64,000 nucleotides of DNA, taken from positions 90,431,845 to 90,495,844 of the forward strand of contig CM019831.1 of assembly GCA_009763385.1 (NCBI GenBank), written 5' to 3'. Below are positions 43,851 through 56,153 of the stretch, piece after piece. Positions within the stretch are counted from its first letter, which is position 1. Each line of letters starts with the position of its first letter. Source of the DNA: Coix lacryma-jobi var. lacryma-jobi. Lineage: Eukaryota; Streptophyta; Magnoliopsida; Poales; Poaceae. Made by a program: the position numbers and the translations under genes. The notes under the pieces were generated by a model. It ran no database searches. It was not told where the DNA came from and saw only the letters and a list, made by a program, of their open reading frames with translations.

Positions 43851-46400
43851 ATGACAATCGGTAATGATGAAGTGCTAAACGTGACGATGGAGGATCTCCC
43901 AGATGAGGTCCAACGCTTAATAGAACAGACTATTGAGCAATATCGGAGTATGTGTTTGCTGAGCTTCAGCAAGACCAGAGACAAAAAGATCATTCAGAAG
44001 ACTCATTTTCCAAGGGTGATTCTGGAAGGGCATGAGGATCCAATGATCCAGATACAACACAATACTATGCGAGAAGTGATCAGCAAAACCATGTCTACTA
44101 CTCTGATGAACCACAATGAAGTTTTCCTCAACAGTCTCACAAATGCCATTAAGGAGGCCTTCAACTTAGGCGATGATAGAAGGGGTCCAGTATATACCGT
44201 GAGAAACAATCAAGGAGCTGGAACCTCTACTGGACCTCAGATCAATGGCTCTAATGGCAGCGGAAACCAAATGATTGTCAGCCCTGGGGGTTGTTGTGAC
44301 ACCGCAGCCAATGCAACAGTCGAATATGAGTAATTACATGTACTCATCAGCTACAAAAATAGCTCCCCATGCAAGGCACATTACTAGAGATTTCAATACG
44401 CCACCATATCAAGGGAATGTGGCACCTGGTGATATTCCTCAAGGATATCATTATGTTTCGGATTATTATACCTTGGATGCTCAGGAGAACTCGGGATATC
44501 ATGGCAATGCCTTCGGGGGCAGAACATCGGCTATCAAGGGCCGGTGAACCAAATTGATCAGCTGATGAGTCGGGTAACAGATTTGGTTCAAAAGCAGTTT
44601 GGCTTAACGCCCAAGTCTACAATGGCTGGCTACAAAAAGCCGTACCCAGAGTGGTTTGATCAGTTGTTCTTCCTCCAAGATATAGAATCCCTGATTTTAC
44701 CAAATTCACAGGAACTGGGTCAGTAACAACCATGGAACATATAACCCAGTTTCTAGTCCAGCTTGGGGAGATTGGTGATGAACTAGCACTTAAAGTCAGA
44801 ATGTTCCCTTTATCTCTATCTGGTTCGGCTTTTTCATGGTTTTCATCTCTGCCACCCAATTCCATTCAAAGCTGGGAAGATTTGGAAGACAAGTTTCATA
44901 AATACTTTGACTCTGGAGTATTGGAAAAGGGCTTGGTAGACTTAGTCGATACAAGGCAAGGAATAATGAGACTGGATGCCAGTACCTTCAGAGATTCAGA
45001 GAGATGAAGAATCAATGCTATTCCTTATCATTATCGGATCCAGAGGTGGTTAGCATTGCAATTCGAGGGCTGGTACCTGCCATCAGAGAGAAAATTGGCT
45101 TTGGTTGTAACAATATGGCCGATTTAGCTAAAAAGGTGGCAAATATTGATACTCAGAATCGGTACAATCAAGTTTTTAAGCCCAAAAGGCCTACAATACA
45201 GAGAGTCATTTCTTCCTACATGACGAAGACAATAATTCGAGTGATGAGAGTGAGGATGAAGTGGTTGCTGTGGACTGGGCTTGGAAGAATAACGAGTACA
45301 TGCCTTGGGCAAAAGCTAAGAGTCCGAGAAAGATGTAAAATATAGCTTTGACATCACCAAGGCCGACAAGATATTTGACTATTTGCTAGAGAAGGGTCAA
45401 ATCAAGATGACTGGGAATCACAGTATCCCATCGGCTGAAGAGCTCAAAAATAAGAGGTACTGCAAATTTTATAATTCTGGTACCCAAACTACTAATGATT
45501 GCTGAGTTTCAGAGATATGATCCAGAGGGCTATCGTTAAAGGAGGATAGGCCTAGAAAAGGCCAAGGGCATGAGCATCAATGACCGTCCTTTTCCACAGA
45601 ACATGGTGACTCCTTGCACCTCGGAGTGAGATCAAAGTGTTGACTTCTGACAAAGCCAAGGCAGCTGGGACGGTTGATCCAAAGAAACAGCTAACAGCCA
45701 AGTATATCAGGAGATGAAAGGGAAGAAAAATACCGATCAACATAATCAACATGAGACTTCGAAGGCTGGTGAAACAAGAAGATGTCCGACTGTCAGAATC
45801 TTATTGAACAAATGGCAGCATCAGAAAGAAAGGAGCCGAATGCAAAGGGAAAGGGATGAGCAAGAATATCAAGAGTGGCTCGAAGAGGAAGAGTATAGGA
45901 GGTCTCGTGAAGAAGAAAGGCGTATCAGAGATGAAGAAAAAATCATTGGGACTGTCCTTTCTTCAGACATGTTGGAATGAAGGACTGAAGCTTCCTACTC
46001 TTCGTAATTGCCCAGAATGCAGTGATCAGTATTGGAGTATAGGTAGTCGAGAGACAACCGCCGATCTGTACATGAAAGATTAAGACTTGAAAAGACAGAT
46101 CGGCGCATAAAAAATGAAAGTGTTCATAATCAGCTTGGAGTGAGATTAGCCGATCATGACCATCCTTGGCAAGAGGGACAATGGTGTCCTGGTGGCTTGA
46201 CCAAAAGCCAGAAGCGATGGGTTCAAAGACTAAGAAGTGATGAAGTCCAGAAGAAGAAACCCAAAGTTTGGCAAGTGAAACAAGTAGCCGATAAGGGTGA
46301 GTCATCGGCTAATATCGCTGCTCTGTTCATGCTACCTGCTGAGTTTAGATCCTTTGATCATGAAGAAGAGTCTGATGATGAAGAAGCAATTGCTCAATGA
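43851..46400 (+). pseudogene. gag of the second gypsy
   Basis: The first frame begins MTIGNDEVLNVTMEDLPDEV at about 43851. The retrotransposon gag core lies at 44700-45180: FLVQLGEIGDE, MFPLSLSGSAFSWFSSLPPNSIQSWEDLEDKFHKYF and SDPEVVSIAIRGL. It is followed by a charged stretch (RERDEQEYQEWLEEEEYRRS) near 45850. It is split into at least five frames by stops and shifts (44331, 44547, 45006 and others). No intact zinc knuckle was found. Confidence 0.85.
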
Positions 46401-46790
46401 ATCTATCAAGCAAAGAGACCACATTTCAAAAACCCGAGAGACATTCCCATTTAAAAGCTTTGTATTTGAAAGGGTTTGTTGATGGAAGGCCTCTGAACAG
46501 GATGTTAGTTGATGGAGGGGCAGCTGTTAATTTGATGTCATATGCCACCTTTAGGAAACTTGGCAAGACTGCGGAAGACCTCACTCAGACTGATATGAGG
46601 TTGACCGACTTTGCTGGCAACGTATCGGCTACTAAAGGTGTTGTTTTATGTGTCGAGTTGACGATCGACAACAAGAGTATGCCGACTACCTTCTTTGTGG
46701 TCGATGCAAAGGAATCCTATATGTGCTTCTTGGAAGGGATTGGATCCATGCCAATTGCTGCATTCCATCTACCATGCATCAGAATGTGAT
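46400..46790 (+). pseudogene. Aspartic protease of the second gypsy
   Basis: The active site reads MLVDGGAAVNLMSYATFRKLG at 46501-46563, preceded by LKALYLKGFVDGRPL. The downstream flap-like block TTFFVVDAKESY follows, and the frame ends at 46789. The motif VDGGAAVNLM is usual for this group of plant gypsy proteases. Confidence 0.85.
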
Positions 46791-47079
46791 TCAGTGGATC
46801 GGCGACACCGTGGAAGTGGTACCAGCCGATTCAACTGTTAGTGTTGCTTATTCAGACCCTGATGTTTAGAACTTTGATAACATGGAGTGCTTTTCTGGGA
46901 AGATTCTTGAAGAATACTTTCTCAAGACAACTAACGATAGTCAACAGCCGATCCAAGCAGTCGGCTTCAAAAAATATTTTAATGGATTGTACGGTTAACG
47001 AAGATGAGAGTAAGATGGGTAAGGGTTTCACATCGGCTGATGAACTGGAAGCAGTTGATATTGAAACGGTGATAAACCA

Positions 47080-48520
47080 AGGTTGACATATATCAGTGCC
47101 AAATTGGATCCCAAGTTTAGACAAGAACTTATTACATGGTTAAGAGAATATAAAGAATGTTTTGCTTGGGATTATTCTGAAATGCCTGGTCTTGATCGAT
47201 CGTTGGTTGAGCATCGACCTACCTATCAAACATGGGAGTCGGCCTATAAAACAAGCTCCGAGGAGGATTAGAGCAGAAGTTATGGCTGATGTGAAAACGA
47301 AAATCACTCGGCTTTACGAGGCTAACTTCATTCGGCAATGTAGATATGCTGAGTGGATATCTAGTGTAGTCCCTGTGTATAAGAAAAATGGAAAAATGAG
47401 TGTTTGCATTGATTTCAGGGATTTGAATAAAGCTACTCCATGGATGGCTACCCAATGCAGTGGCAGATATGTTAGTCGATGCGGCAGCAGCATAAGGTGA
47501 TCAGTTTTATGGATGGCAATGCTGGGTATAACCAAATTTTTATGGCGGAGGAAGATATACATAAAACTGCATTAAGATGTCCAGGTGCTATAGGCTTATA
47601 TGAATGGGTGGTCATGACTTTTGGGCTTAAAAATGCCGGAGCAACTTATCAAAGGGCTATGAATTATATCTTTCACGAGTTGATCGACGAGATTGGGGAG
47701 ATTTACATTGATGATGTAGTTGTGAAGTCCAGGGATTATCAAAGGCATCTTAAGGATCTTAGAGATACTCTTGAGTGTGCAAGGAAACATGGGTTAAGGA
47801 TGAATCCCCACAAGTGTGCATTTGGAGTGTCAGCTAGTCAGTTTTTGGGGTTTATGGTACATGAAAAAGGGATTGTAGTTGGTAAGAAGAGTTATGATGC
47901 AATTGACAAAGCAGTACCACCAACCACAAAGACTCAACTGCAATCTTTGATTGGTAAAATCAATTTCATCAGGAGGTTTGTTTCGAATCTATCAGCCATA
48001 ATTTTACTGTTCTCAGATTTATTGAAATTAAAAGATGACCAAGAATTTAAATGGGAGATGAACAACAGAAGGCATTTGATGAAATCAAAGAATATTGAAG
48101 TCTCCACCAGTTTTGATTCCTCCTTAAAAGAACAAACCTTTTAAGTTGTATGTATCGGCCGACGATCATACAATTGGGTCGGCCTCAAGAATTCAAAGGT
48201 AAAGAAAGAGTGGTGTTCTATCTCAGTAGAAGGTTACTTGACCCGAAACAAGATATTCACCTGTTGAAAAGTTCTGCTTATGTTTGTACTTCTCGTGCAC
48301 CAAGCTTCGGCATTACCTGTTATCTTCCGAATGCATGGTGGTGTCAAAGTTTGATGTAATTAAACATATGTTATCCATGCCTATTCTAAATGGGAGGATT
48401 GGCAAATGGATTCTTGCATTATCAGAATTTGACTTGAAGTTTGAATCAGCTAAAGTGGTTAAAGGTCAGGTAATAGCCATTTTGTTACTCATCATCATGA
48501 ACAAGAGATTAAGACTTTAG
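47080..48520 (+). pseudogene. Reverse transcriptase and first RNase H of the second gypsy
   Basis: Seen in order: YKECFAWDYSEMPGLDRSLVEH (47150), VPVYKKNGKMSVCIDFRDLNKATP (47370), VISFMDGNAGYNQIFMAEEDIHKTA (47500), WVVMTFGLKNAGATYQRAMNY (47600), the catalytic YIDDVVVKS (47704), MNPHKCAFGVSASQFLGFMV (47800) and remnants of RNase H (FYLSRRLL near 48220). Frameshifts lie near 47270, 47490 and 48100, plus an 18-25 bp loss around 47440. Confidence 0.88.
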
Positions 48521-48529
48521 ATTTTACCC

Positions 48530-48900
48530 CGTGGGCTTTGTTCTTTGATGGTTCCAATTGCAAGCAAGGTGGGGCATTGGTATTGTTCTTGTTTCTCCTC
48601 AGGGAGGAAGTTTTGAATTTGGTTTTTCAATTGATCCAACCTCTACTAACAATCAAGCTGAGTATGAAGCACTTCTCAAGGACTTCAGCTTTTGTGTGAG
48701 GTAGGGGGCCAATACTGTTGAGATTTTTGAGATTCTCAATTAGTGATTAATCAATTGCTCGGCCTATATAAGTGCAAAGATGACATTCTGAAGAAACATT
48801 ATGAGAAGTGCCTTGAGTTGCTTGATTCTTTCTCTTCTGTTGTCATGAAGCATGTTCCTAGATGTTAGAATCAAGAAGCTAATCGATTAGCTCAAAGTGC
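48530..48900 (+). pseudogene. Second RNase H of the second gypsy
   Basis: The block FFDGSNCKQGG at about 48540 is the first catalytic Asp region. An NNQAEYEALL block near 48650 supplies the Glu. A DSQLVINQL-like block near 48735 and NQEANRLAQ near 48870 follow. The frame shifts several times over 360 bp, so the domain is dead in this copy. Confidence 0.75.
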
Positions 48901-50230
48901 TTTGGGGTATCGGCAAATCATTGAAATACTAACTGATGAGATTGCTGATAGTGATGATTGGAGGATTGAGATTATTGAATACTTGAGAAACCCATCGCGA
49001 CAAGTATCCAGAAAATTGAGATATAAGGCTACGAAGTTTGTCCTTCTTGATGATCAACTTTATCATAAAACAATCGATGGTGTACTTCTTAAATGTGCCA
49101 ATCAGAAGAGGCCAAAGTTCTAATGGGAGAAATCCACGAAGGAATTTGTGGTGCACATCAGTCTGCTCATAAAATGAAGTGGATGATCAGAAGAGCAGGA
49201 TATTCTTAAATGGTGTACTTTAGAAGATTGTTTTAAATATTATAAAGGATGTCAAGAATGCCAAAGATTCGGTAATGTTCATAAGTCTCCAGATCAGCTA
49301 TGAATCCAATCACAAAGCCATGGCCATTTAGAGGATGGGGAATAGATCTGATTGGCCAAATATTTCCGGCATCTAGCAAAGGGCAAAGTTTGTGTTGGTA
49401 GCAACTGACTATTTACTAAATGGGTTTGAAGCTGTTCCTTTGAAAGAGGCTTCGTCGGCTACCGTAATTGAGTTCATCAAGGAACATATCATCTACATTC
49501 GGTATTCCCCAAACCATTACCACAGATCAAGGAATGATGTTTACATCAAAAGAATTTGAGGATTTTGCTGCTAGCACAGGTTTCAAGTTGATTAACTCAT
49601 CTCCGTATTATGCCCAAGCTAATGGGCAGGCTGAAGCTCTAACAACCAGATTTTGATCAAAATCATTAAGAAAAAGGTTAAGTAGCATCCAAAAAGTGGC
49701 ATTCAATACTCAGTGAAACCTTGTGTCCTATAGAATGGCATGTCATGGGCAACTAAGTGTTCACCATATGAGTTGGTCTACGGTCACGAGGCTGTATTCC
49801 CTTGGGAAATCAATATAGGATCCAGAAGAGTATCACAACAAAATAATTTGAAAGCCGATGAATATAAGCATCTCATGATGGACAACCTTGATGATTTAAA
49901 CTTTCATCGGCTAAAGGCTCTGGAAACATTAGAGCTCAGAAGTTGAGAGTGGCTAAGTATTATGATCAAAAGGTCAGGGAGAAAAAGTTTAGTGAAGGGA
50001 CTTGGTTTGGAAAGTCATTTTACCTATTGGAACTAAGGATAGCAAATACGGTAAGTGGACACCAAATGGGAAGGACCCTATCGGATTACTAGATGTGCTC
50101 CTGGCAATGCTTGTTTCTCTATAGACTCTAGAGGTGTATGAGTCCTCTTCAGAGCATTAATGGGAAATATTTTAAGAAATATTACCCTATTTCTGGTGGA
50201 TCGTTTATAAATCTGGCCAATAACCAATAT
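48900..50230 (+). pseudogene. Integrase of the second gypsy
   Basis: Readable blocks are MGEIHEGICGAHQSAHKMKW (49120), CQECQRF (49250), a WGIDLIG stretch near 49345, FGIPQTITTDQGMMF (49498), YYAQANGQAEA (49605), SPYELVYGHEAVFPWEI (49755), KYYDQKVREKKFSEG (49955) and a WEGPYRI-like GPY/F element near 50070. Stops and indels are frequent. No chromodomain follows. Confidence 0.8.
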
Positions 50231-50511
50231 AATATGTGTATCGTCGTTGGTATCCAATTGATAGCTGATACTAATGTATCACCTTCAGAACAAAAATAAC
50301 CAAGAGTCTTCGATATATGTGTTGTATTACCTTTGACGATGAAATGAATAGCCGATGCAAGCGAGGCATCGCCTTCAGCCCAAAAAATATAAATTCAAGA
50401 ATTGTTGAAATAAGAGACCTCGATGGGCCTTATCGCAAGGAGATCATAAAGGCGCAGAAATTTCATTATATTCATGAAGAGGTTTCTTATACAAAAGCTT
50501 GACCCTAATAA

Positions 50512-51342
50512 CTACTCGAAGACCTTATCTACTATGATTACAGAGGGGGTAGACTCTGCTATTTCCCCGGCTGCTCCTTCAAACCATCGAAGTGCACTTC
50601 CATGGCGTGACTTATTTCTAGGGTAACCTGAAGGCCACCCAGGTCTTGGCCGGTGTAGGTTTGGGCAGCCCGAGGGCCATGGCGGCGCCATGATGGACAC
50701 CATGGAAGGCGACCTCATGTACCCTTGCGGGATGTTGGTCACCCTCTCTGCGACGCTATCGCCGGCAGCGTTCACAGAGTCGGCCGCCTCGTTCCCCGCC
50801 TCCTGAAGGGCCTCCAGGCGCACGGTCAGGTCTGTGGAGTAAACGAGACACATCGAAGTTGAGCAAAGGAAATTCAATTAGATGAAAATTTTCAGAGGAA
50901 AAGGAGGAATACCGGCGACGCGCGCATCGGACTCAGCGCATTGTTGAACCGCCCGGGAGGCCCTCGCCTCTGCCTCCTCAAGCGCCTTTTGGAGTTGGGC
51001 GATGTGGTCTTCGAGGAGGCAGTTCCTGATGGTAGCCTCCGAGTGAAGGTTCCGCATTTCCGTCATCTGACGGTAATGAAAAGTGGCCGTCGACTCGGAG
51101 CTACTGGAGGAGGGGTTTTCAGAAACCGACTCCATTCCAGGAGGAGGCGCCAGAGCAGCGGCGGCATTGGATGGACCTTCATCAATCCTGGATGAAAATA
51201 ATAAAAGGATCAGATTAGACTCTGTGATGAAGATCGGAATCAATTAGGCATAAAGGAAAACGTGCCTAATGCGGCGCTGGGGGCGGTAGCGAGAGTTCAC
51301 TTCCTCCTCTGTAGGACGCTTGCCATGGTTGTTGTCTGCCAT
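50512..51342 (-). CDS. Antisense 3-exon gene of the second gypsy
   Basis: On the minus strand it starts MADNNHGKRPTEEEVN at 51342. Exons are about 51342-51262, 51187-50913 and 50831-50512. Acceptors read TTCATCCAG and CTCCACAG, and the exon 2 donor is GTATTC. Exon 2 encodes a Ser-rich stretch, then a short coiled coil (LLEDHIAQLQKALEEAEARA). Exon 3 encodes a Pro/Gly-rich tail ending STPSVIIVDKVFE. It lies between integrase and the 3' LTR, the same place as the antisense gene of the other gypsy, but the sequences are not alike beyond the coiled-coil style. The exon 1 donor is the least sure boundary. Confidence 0.6.
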
Positions 51343-51467
51343 CGGAGGGAAAAGAGAGAAGCTTTTGGAAGGAGAAGCTTCTGGTGAGAAAAAGGGTTTT
51401 TTGATAGAAGGCAAAAGCGAGCAGAGGATGCATTCTGAGTGTGAGGGAAGATGGAGACGAAGGAGGG

Positions 51468-51474
51468 ATTTATA
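51468..51474 (-). promoter_or_regulatory. Candidate promoter of the second antisense gene
   Basis: TATAAAT on the minus strand, about 125 bp upstream of the start codon at 51342 and followed by CCCTCCTTCG. Confidence 0.45.
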
Positions 51475-51695
51475 TTAGAAGATTGAATCTCAGAAGGGGA
51501 AAGATGCCGCTTCGTATGGTGTGTGCAGAGTACTCGAGTGGGATGTTAAATCATAATACGGTTTTCAAGAGAAGAGCAGCCGTCTCGCATTGATCGTCAA
51601 GATACTGTTTAGACTGTTTGAGATACCGAGAGGAAAGAAAGAAAAGGACTCAAAATTTTGGAATAAATAAATTTCATCCCAAATTGGGGGGCATG

Positions 51696-53348
51696 TGTTT
51701 ACACCAGATTTTGGACCAAAAGATTATTATTTTGTGAGCACAAACGGCTGGTTTATTAAGGAAGGGATCGGCCAGAAAATAACGAAGCTTATATGGGTCC
51801 AAGCATGACCAGGATAATTCGTGTGGACCAGCATGATGGGCTTCGAAGACGTGTCGGGCTCGGCCAAGGAGTTCAAGTCCGGGTCGTCTTTTGTTTTACT
51901 TATTGTGTAACCTAGTCGTGTTAGGACAGGAGTCAGCCGGGTTATAGATAGCTAGAAACCCGAATTTTGTAGGGACATCATCCAATCAATCAACACATCG
52001 GCCACCGGCCAAAACCCTAGGAGTAGGAGTAACGTAGATCTCGGCGAGACCTTCAATCAAGCAGGGCTGCATCGGCTTCGACCGACCTCCGGTTTGCTTG
52101 TAAGTTTCACCAATGGCTCGTGTCATTGTACAATAAGGCTGTATTTGGCATCGACCAAACTCTTGTTAAGCTATGACATGGCTAGTTATCGGTCTAAGTT
52201 CGTCTCTTGTAAGGCTGTCTTGACTCTGATCATCTCATATCTCTTACTTAGATCTTGACTAGTTATCGGCTCTATTAGTTTGGCACGCTAATAGATTCAT
52301 TAAGTTATCGATGTTGTTTTATGTTTTAATTTGTTCCTTTATATTTTAAACAACATCTTGCTCAATCAATATTGACAAAGAAGTTAAAGCTTAAAAGTTG
52401 TTTAGATCGGCTGCCTAAAGATCTATATGCTTACATCAAAGAGAATAGCCGATCTAAGCTTCTCATCGACTATTTTATCAATCTTGGTTGTTACATGCTG
52501 TGCGTTCGAGATATTAGATAAAATCGTGGTTTGATCAAAGAACAGACAAATTTGGTTTAGCATGTTTTATGGTTGTATTCTCGAACCCCACTGATATATA
52601 TGATAGATTAGGTCTGTTTGATTTTAGATTAAACCATGGTTTTAACGGGTAGATCTTGTTCGTGCCTCATGGACCCTGCATTGGCTAAAATAGCCGATCC
52701 AGTTATGCTTTCTTCATAATGTGTTCTTTTAAGTAGCTTGGAATTAACGGATCTACTCTTTCCATAAGACGTGATCTAGGTTAGTCATCATTATGGCTGT
52801 ATGGAGACACCCCACTGTTCATGTTTAAGCTATTTTATCGATCTATTTGTTATTATGGCTGTATGGAGACACCCCACTGTTAACAAATAGAACTGCTCGT
52901 GCAATTAGTCGATATGTTGGTTTCACGTCGCTTAGACGTACACATAGATCTTTATTCTGCTAATATACCTAAGCTTATCAGCTATTTATCTGCTCCGAAA
53001 TACTCCTTTACATATATCACAACCATTTTGCCTTATATACTTTTCAATACCTTTATGCAATTTCTTGAGAGTTGACTTTGTAGTCAATATCCTAATAACA
53101 AGTGGCTATATCAGAGCCGTACAATTTGGAACTGTCTGGAATCAAACCGGCAGGTTTCACAATTTGACAGCTGTTTCTTCTCCTTGTTAATTGAAGGTCA
53201 AATTAACTGGCACACCCAAAGTCGATCTCTAAGATTCGGCACCGCCATCTGCTGAAGGTTCGGGAGGTCAGGACCTTGCTCCGTACGCCCTCTGAGGACC
53301 GTGCACTCGAGTGTGTTGGCGTGACTGAACCGAATTTTTATGTCAACA
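51696..53348 (+). repeat. 3' LTR of the second gypsy
   Basis: 1653 bp, starting TGTTTACACCAG directly after the polypurine tract and ending TTATGTCAACA at 53348. It contains two copies of a block with TATGGCTGTATGGAGACACCC near 52793 and 52855. No TSD can be tested because the 5' LTR is truncated. Confidence 0.85.
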
Positions 53349-54241
53349 GTAATTCAATGTTGCATGGATTGGTTGGACATACCTTGTGTTGTTGTTCCTC
53401 CGTTCTTTTCTGCTCCAGACCTGGGAAGGTTAGTGATAAGAATACCCGAAGGAATATTTTCACAATATATTTCTATGCTCATTATACAAGGATAGTGCAG
53501 CAAAAAGGTGAATACTCATGTTCGAGTGGTACTATCTTCTTTTAGGGAGTTGGTGAGAAAACTAGGGCAAAGGGGCTTTTCCAGTAATACAGTAAAACAT
53601 AAACTTGCTCCCTAGCAAACAAAATAGAGGAACACTCTCTAATGGCAGCATTAAGGGATTATATGATGAGGTTATTAAAATCATCCACAATGAGCCAAGA
53701 GATTATTTATCTAGTTGTCTAAATGCAGACTCCCAAGAAGAAATGTTTTCAGAACAGAATATTCCCAAAATGTAGGCGTAGTAAGAACCAGGTATTATGA
53801 TAGGGTGTAAGGATCTACTAGTTATAGCTTGCTCATGGGGTAATGATAGATAAGAGTGGAATTCAAAAAATAACATTCATAAGAATGAACACAAAAATAA
53901 TGATGAAAGACGGACTAAGGAAAAAATAAAGGATTATAACAATAAGATTATAGGTTAGCTAATGGAACACATCTAGACTAGAAGAGTGAGTTAAAGTATA
54001 TTCATGAAGTATAGATAATTACAGATAGGAAATAAGTATACCGGAAAAGCGTAAACTGAACATACATGAGAGGTAAATGACACTAAGGAAAAATAACTTG
54101 CACAATTATAGAAGTAGATTATAATAGTATATAAGATTAATTAAGTTAGTAAAATTGAATATTAGAAATAAGAACAAGTGTAATAGAGTAAGCACAAATG
54201 CTTACTAGTACCGTCGTAACCTTGCACCTAATGCTAGGGTA
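53349..54241. other. AT-rich sequence without recognised features
   Basis: No gene, RNA gene or clear repeat seen. It is AT-rich with only random short frames. It may be old retroelement sequence or the pre-insertion host DNA of the 3' LTR to its left. Confidence 0.5.
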
Positions 54242-55780
54242 TGTTATCAGAACAGAGATAAATCCGCAAGCGCACAAATTAGATACCCGCACTTCACCAG
54301 ATGGTAGACCCAGTTTTATATCGAACCAAAGAAAGCATGTTTGTCTTAAGTCTATTGCTTAAACCCTGAGCACTAACAAAGATAGGAACACTAAAGATAA
54401 AGGGGATAACTAAGGTTACTCGCTCTAATCTTAGGAAGCTATGCTATTATTATTCTACTATGGATTACGTTGGAGACCACATCCAGAGTATGGTTGTTCC
54501 CAAGTAATATACTACTGCTAGTCCTATAGACGGGAGGTGGACTATGGAAGATTCAACAGGCCTATAAGAGTCACACACGCGAGCTACCACCGGTCCGAAA
54601 TATAGGGTACACTATGCAAGTAATCGAGTCTAAGGACCACACTTACACGATGACGACTCCTCTAATTATAGCGCGGCTAGATTAGAGTACTCTAATTAGA
54701 ATTAGTACTCTAATTAGAGATGCAAGCCAGAAGAATAATAAGAACAAGAACGCTTACTGATAATTAGAAGATGATGACCGAAGATAAAATCCTGATCCAA
54801 GCTCTCGACGAACTTGAATCCGCATGTACAAGTTGAAGAAGTAGATCCGACAGGCCGGAGCTCCTTCTAATCCTCCTCTAATACCTCTCTCTCTCTCTCT
54901 TTCTAATTCTAATCTTTGGATAACTCTCTACAACTAGATGAACTAGAACTAGAACTAGAAGAACTAGAACTAGAAGAAGAACTAGAACTAGATCTAAATC
55001 AACTAGAGGGATCTCTACTTCTACTTGAAGACCTAAAGTTGGATATGTAGATGAACAATGAAGATGAAGATGGAGATGCCTCCCTAGGGGGGTGGTCTGT
55101 CTGGTTTTATAGCCCCTAAGGATGAACCGCAACCCTCGGATCAAACCGACCTTGAACAAGGGTTGAGATGCGTCGAGGAGGTTGATTAGGGCACGCTCCA
55201 CGAAGATGGGCCGAGAAGCCTCCTGGCCCAGGCCGGTCGGCCTGGTGGGGGGGGGCCGGCCGGCCCACCTGGCGGCCACCCCGTCCCTCCTTCGACGTGG
55301 TGTCTTCTGGAACCTCCCTTGTTGCCCTAACGCGACTTGCCATCTGTTTACGTGATTCATCGTGTTGGAATAGGACTCTACCTCTTTCCATCTGCTGGAA
55401 AACTCCCTAGAAGACAGTAATTCACCAAAGCTGTTGGATCTGTCAGTTTAGCCCCTGAATTATGTTGCTTGGTGATCACTCCAGGTTGTTCTAGAAGCTT
55501 CCAAGTCGTATCCAACAAGGACTCTCTCGTCGGGACTCCAAATGTAGCAAACCACATGTCCGTTTCGATCATCTCGACGAGCTGTTCGCAATGGTGGCTC
55601 TGTTTCATCACTTGAGATACTTTTATATGGTGAAATATTGATAACCTTGCAAAATAAGTGAGAACAACACAACTCGTGGAACTTGTTAGAATCAAATCCT
55701 ACAACTATGCTTTATAGTTCATTTCATATCATTCTATGCATTAGTTGATGGTATAATATTGACTGTAAGGACCGTCAACA
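54242..55780 (-). repeat. Minus-strand LTR, gypsy type
   Basis: On the minus strand it starts TGTTGACGGTCCTTACAG at 55780, has a TATAAAA box at 55105-55111 and ends CTGATAACA at about 54242. The AATCCGCAAGCGCAC block near its end (plus 54266-54280) is shared with the solo LTR at 1490-3263, so the two are related families. It holds a 14-bp palindrome GGGCCGGCCGGCCC at 55253-55266. Flanks do not show a TSD, so the left end is less certain. Confidence 0.65.
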
Positions 55781-56153
55781 CTCAGCGCCTATCATCCAAC
55801 CTCCGGATTGGACGCTGCCATTTGAGATCATGTGTGATGCCAGCAACTATGCTATTGGTGTGGTCCTTAGCCGAACCAAAGATAAGAAGCATCACGCGAT
55901 CGCTTACGCTAGCAAGACGCTAATAGGAGCCCAGCTTTACTACGCTACAACTGAGAAAGAGCTTCTTGCTGTCGTCTTTGCTATAGATAAGTTTTGATCT
56001 TACTTAGTAGGAGCAAAAATTATTGTTTTTACCGATCATGCTGCTCTGAAATATTTGCTCACTAAGAAAGATGTGAAACCTCATTTAATAAGATGGATTC
56101 TGCAACTACAAGAATTTGATCTTGAAATAAAAGATAAAAAGGGCATAGAGAAT

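Larger units (their letters stand above)
43561..53348 (+). mobile_element. Second Ty3/gypsy element with two RNase H domains and an antisense gene
   Basis: Parts: 5'-truncated LTR 43561-43810, primer-binding site, gag, protease, RT, RNase H, second RNase H, integrase, antisense gene, polypurine tract ATTGGGGGGCATG (51684-51695) and full 3' LTR 51696-53348. The two LTR copies match over the last 247 bp only. The order and the second RNase H place it with Tat-like elements, of a family distinct from 25422-40344. The coding region is heavily decayed. Confidence 0.85.

Noticed and set aside
50317..50502. 61-residue plus-strand frame after the second gypsy integrase
   Set aside because: Too short, no recognisable motif, and lies in the convergent region next to the antisense gene end.
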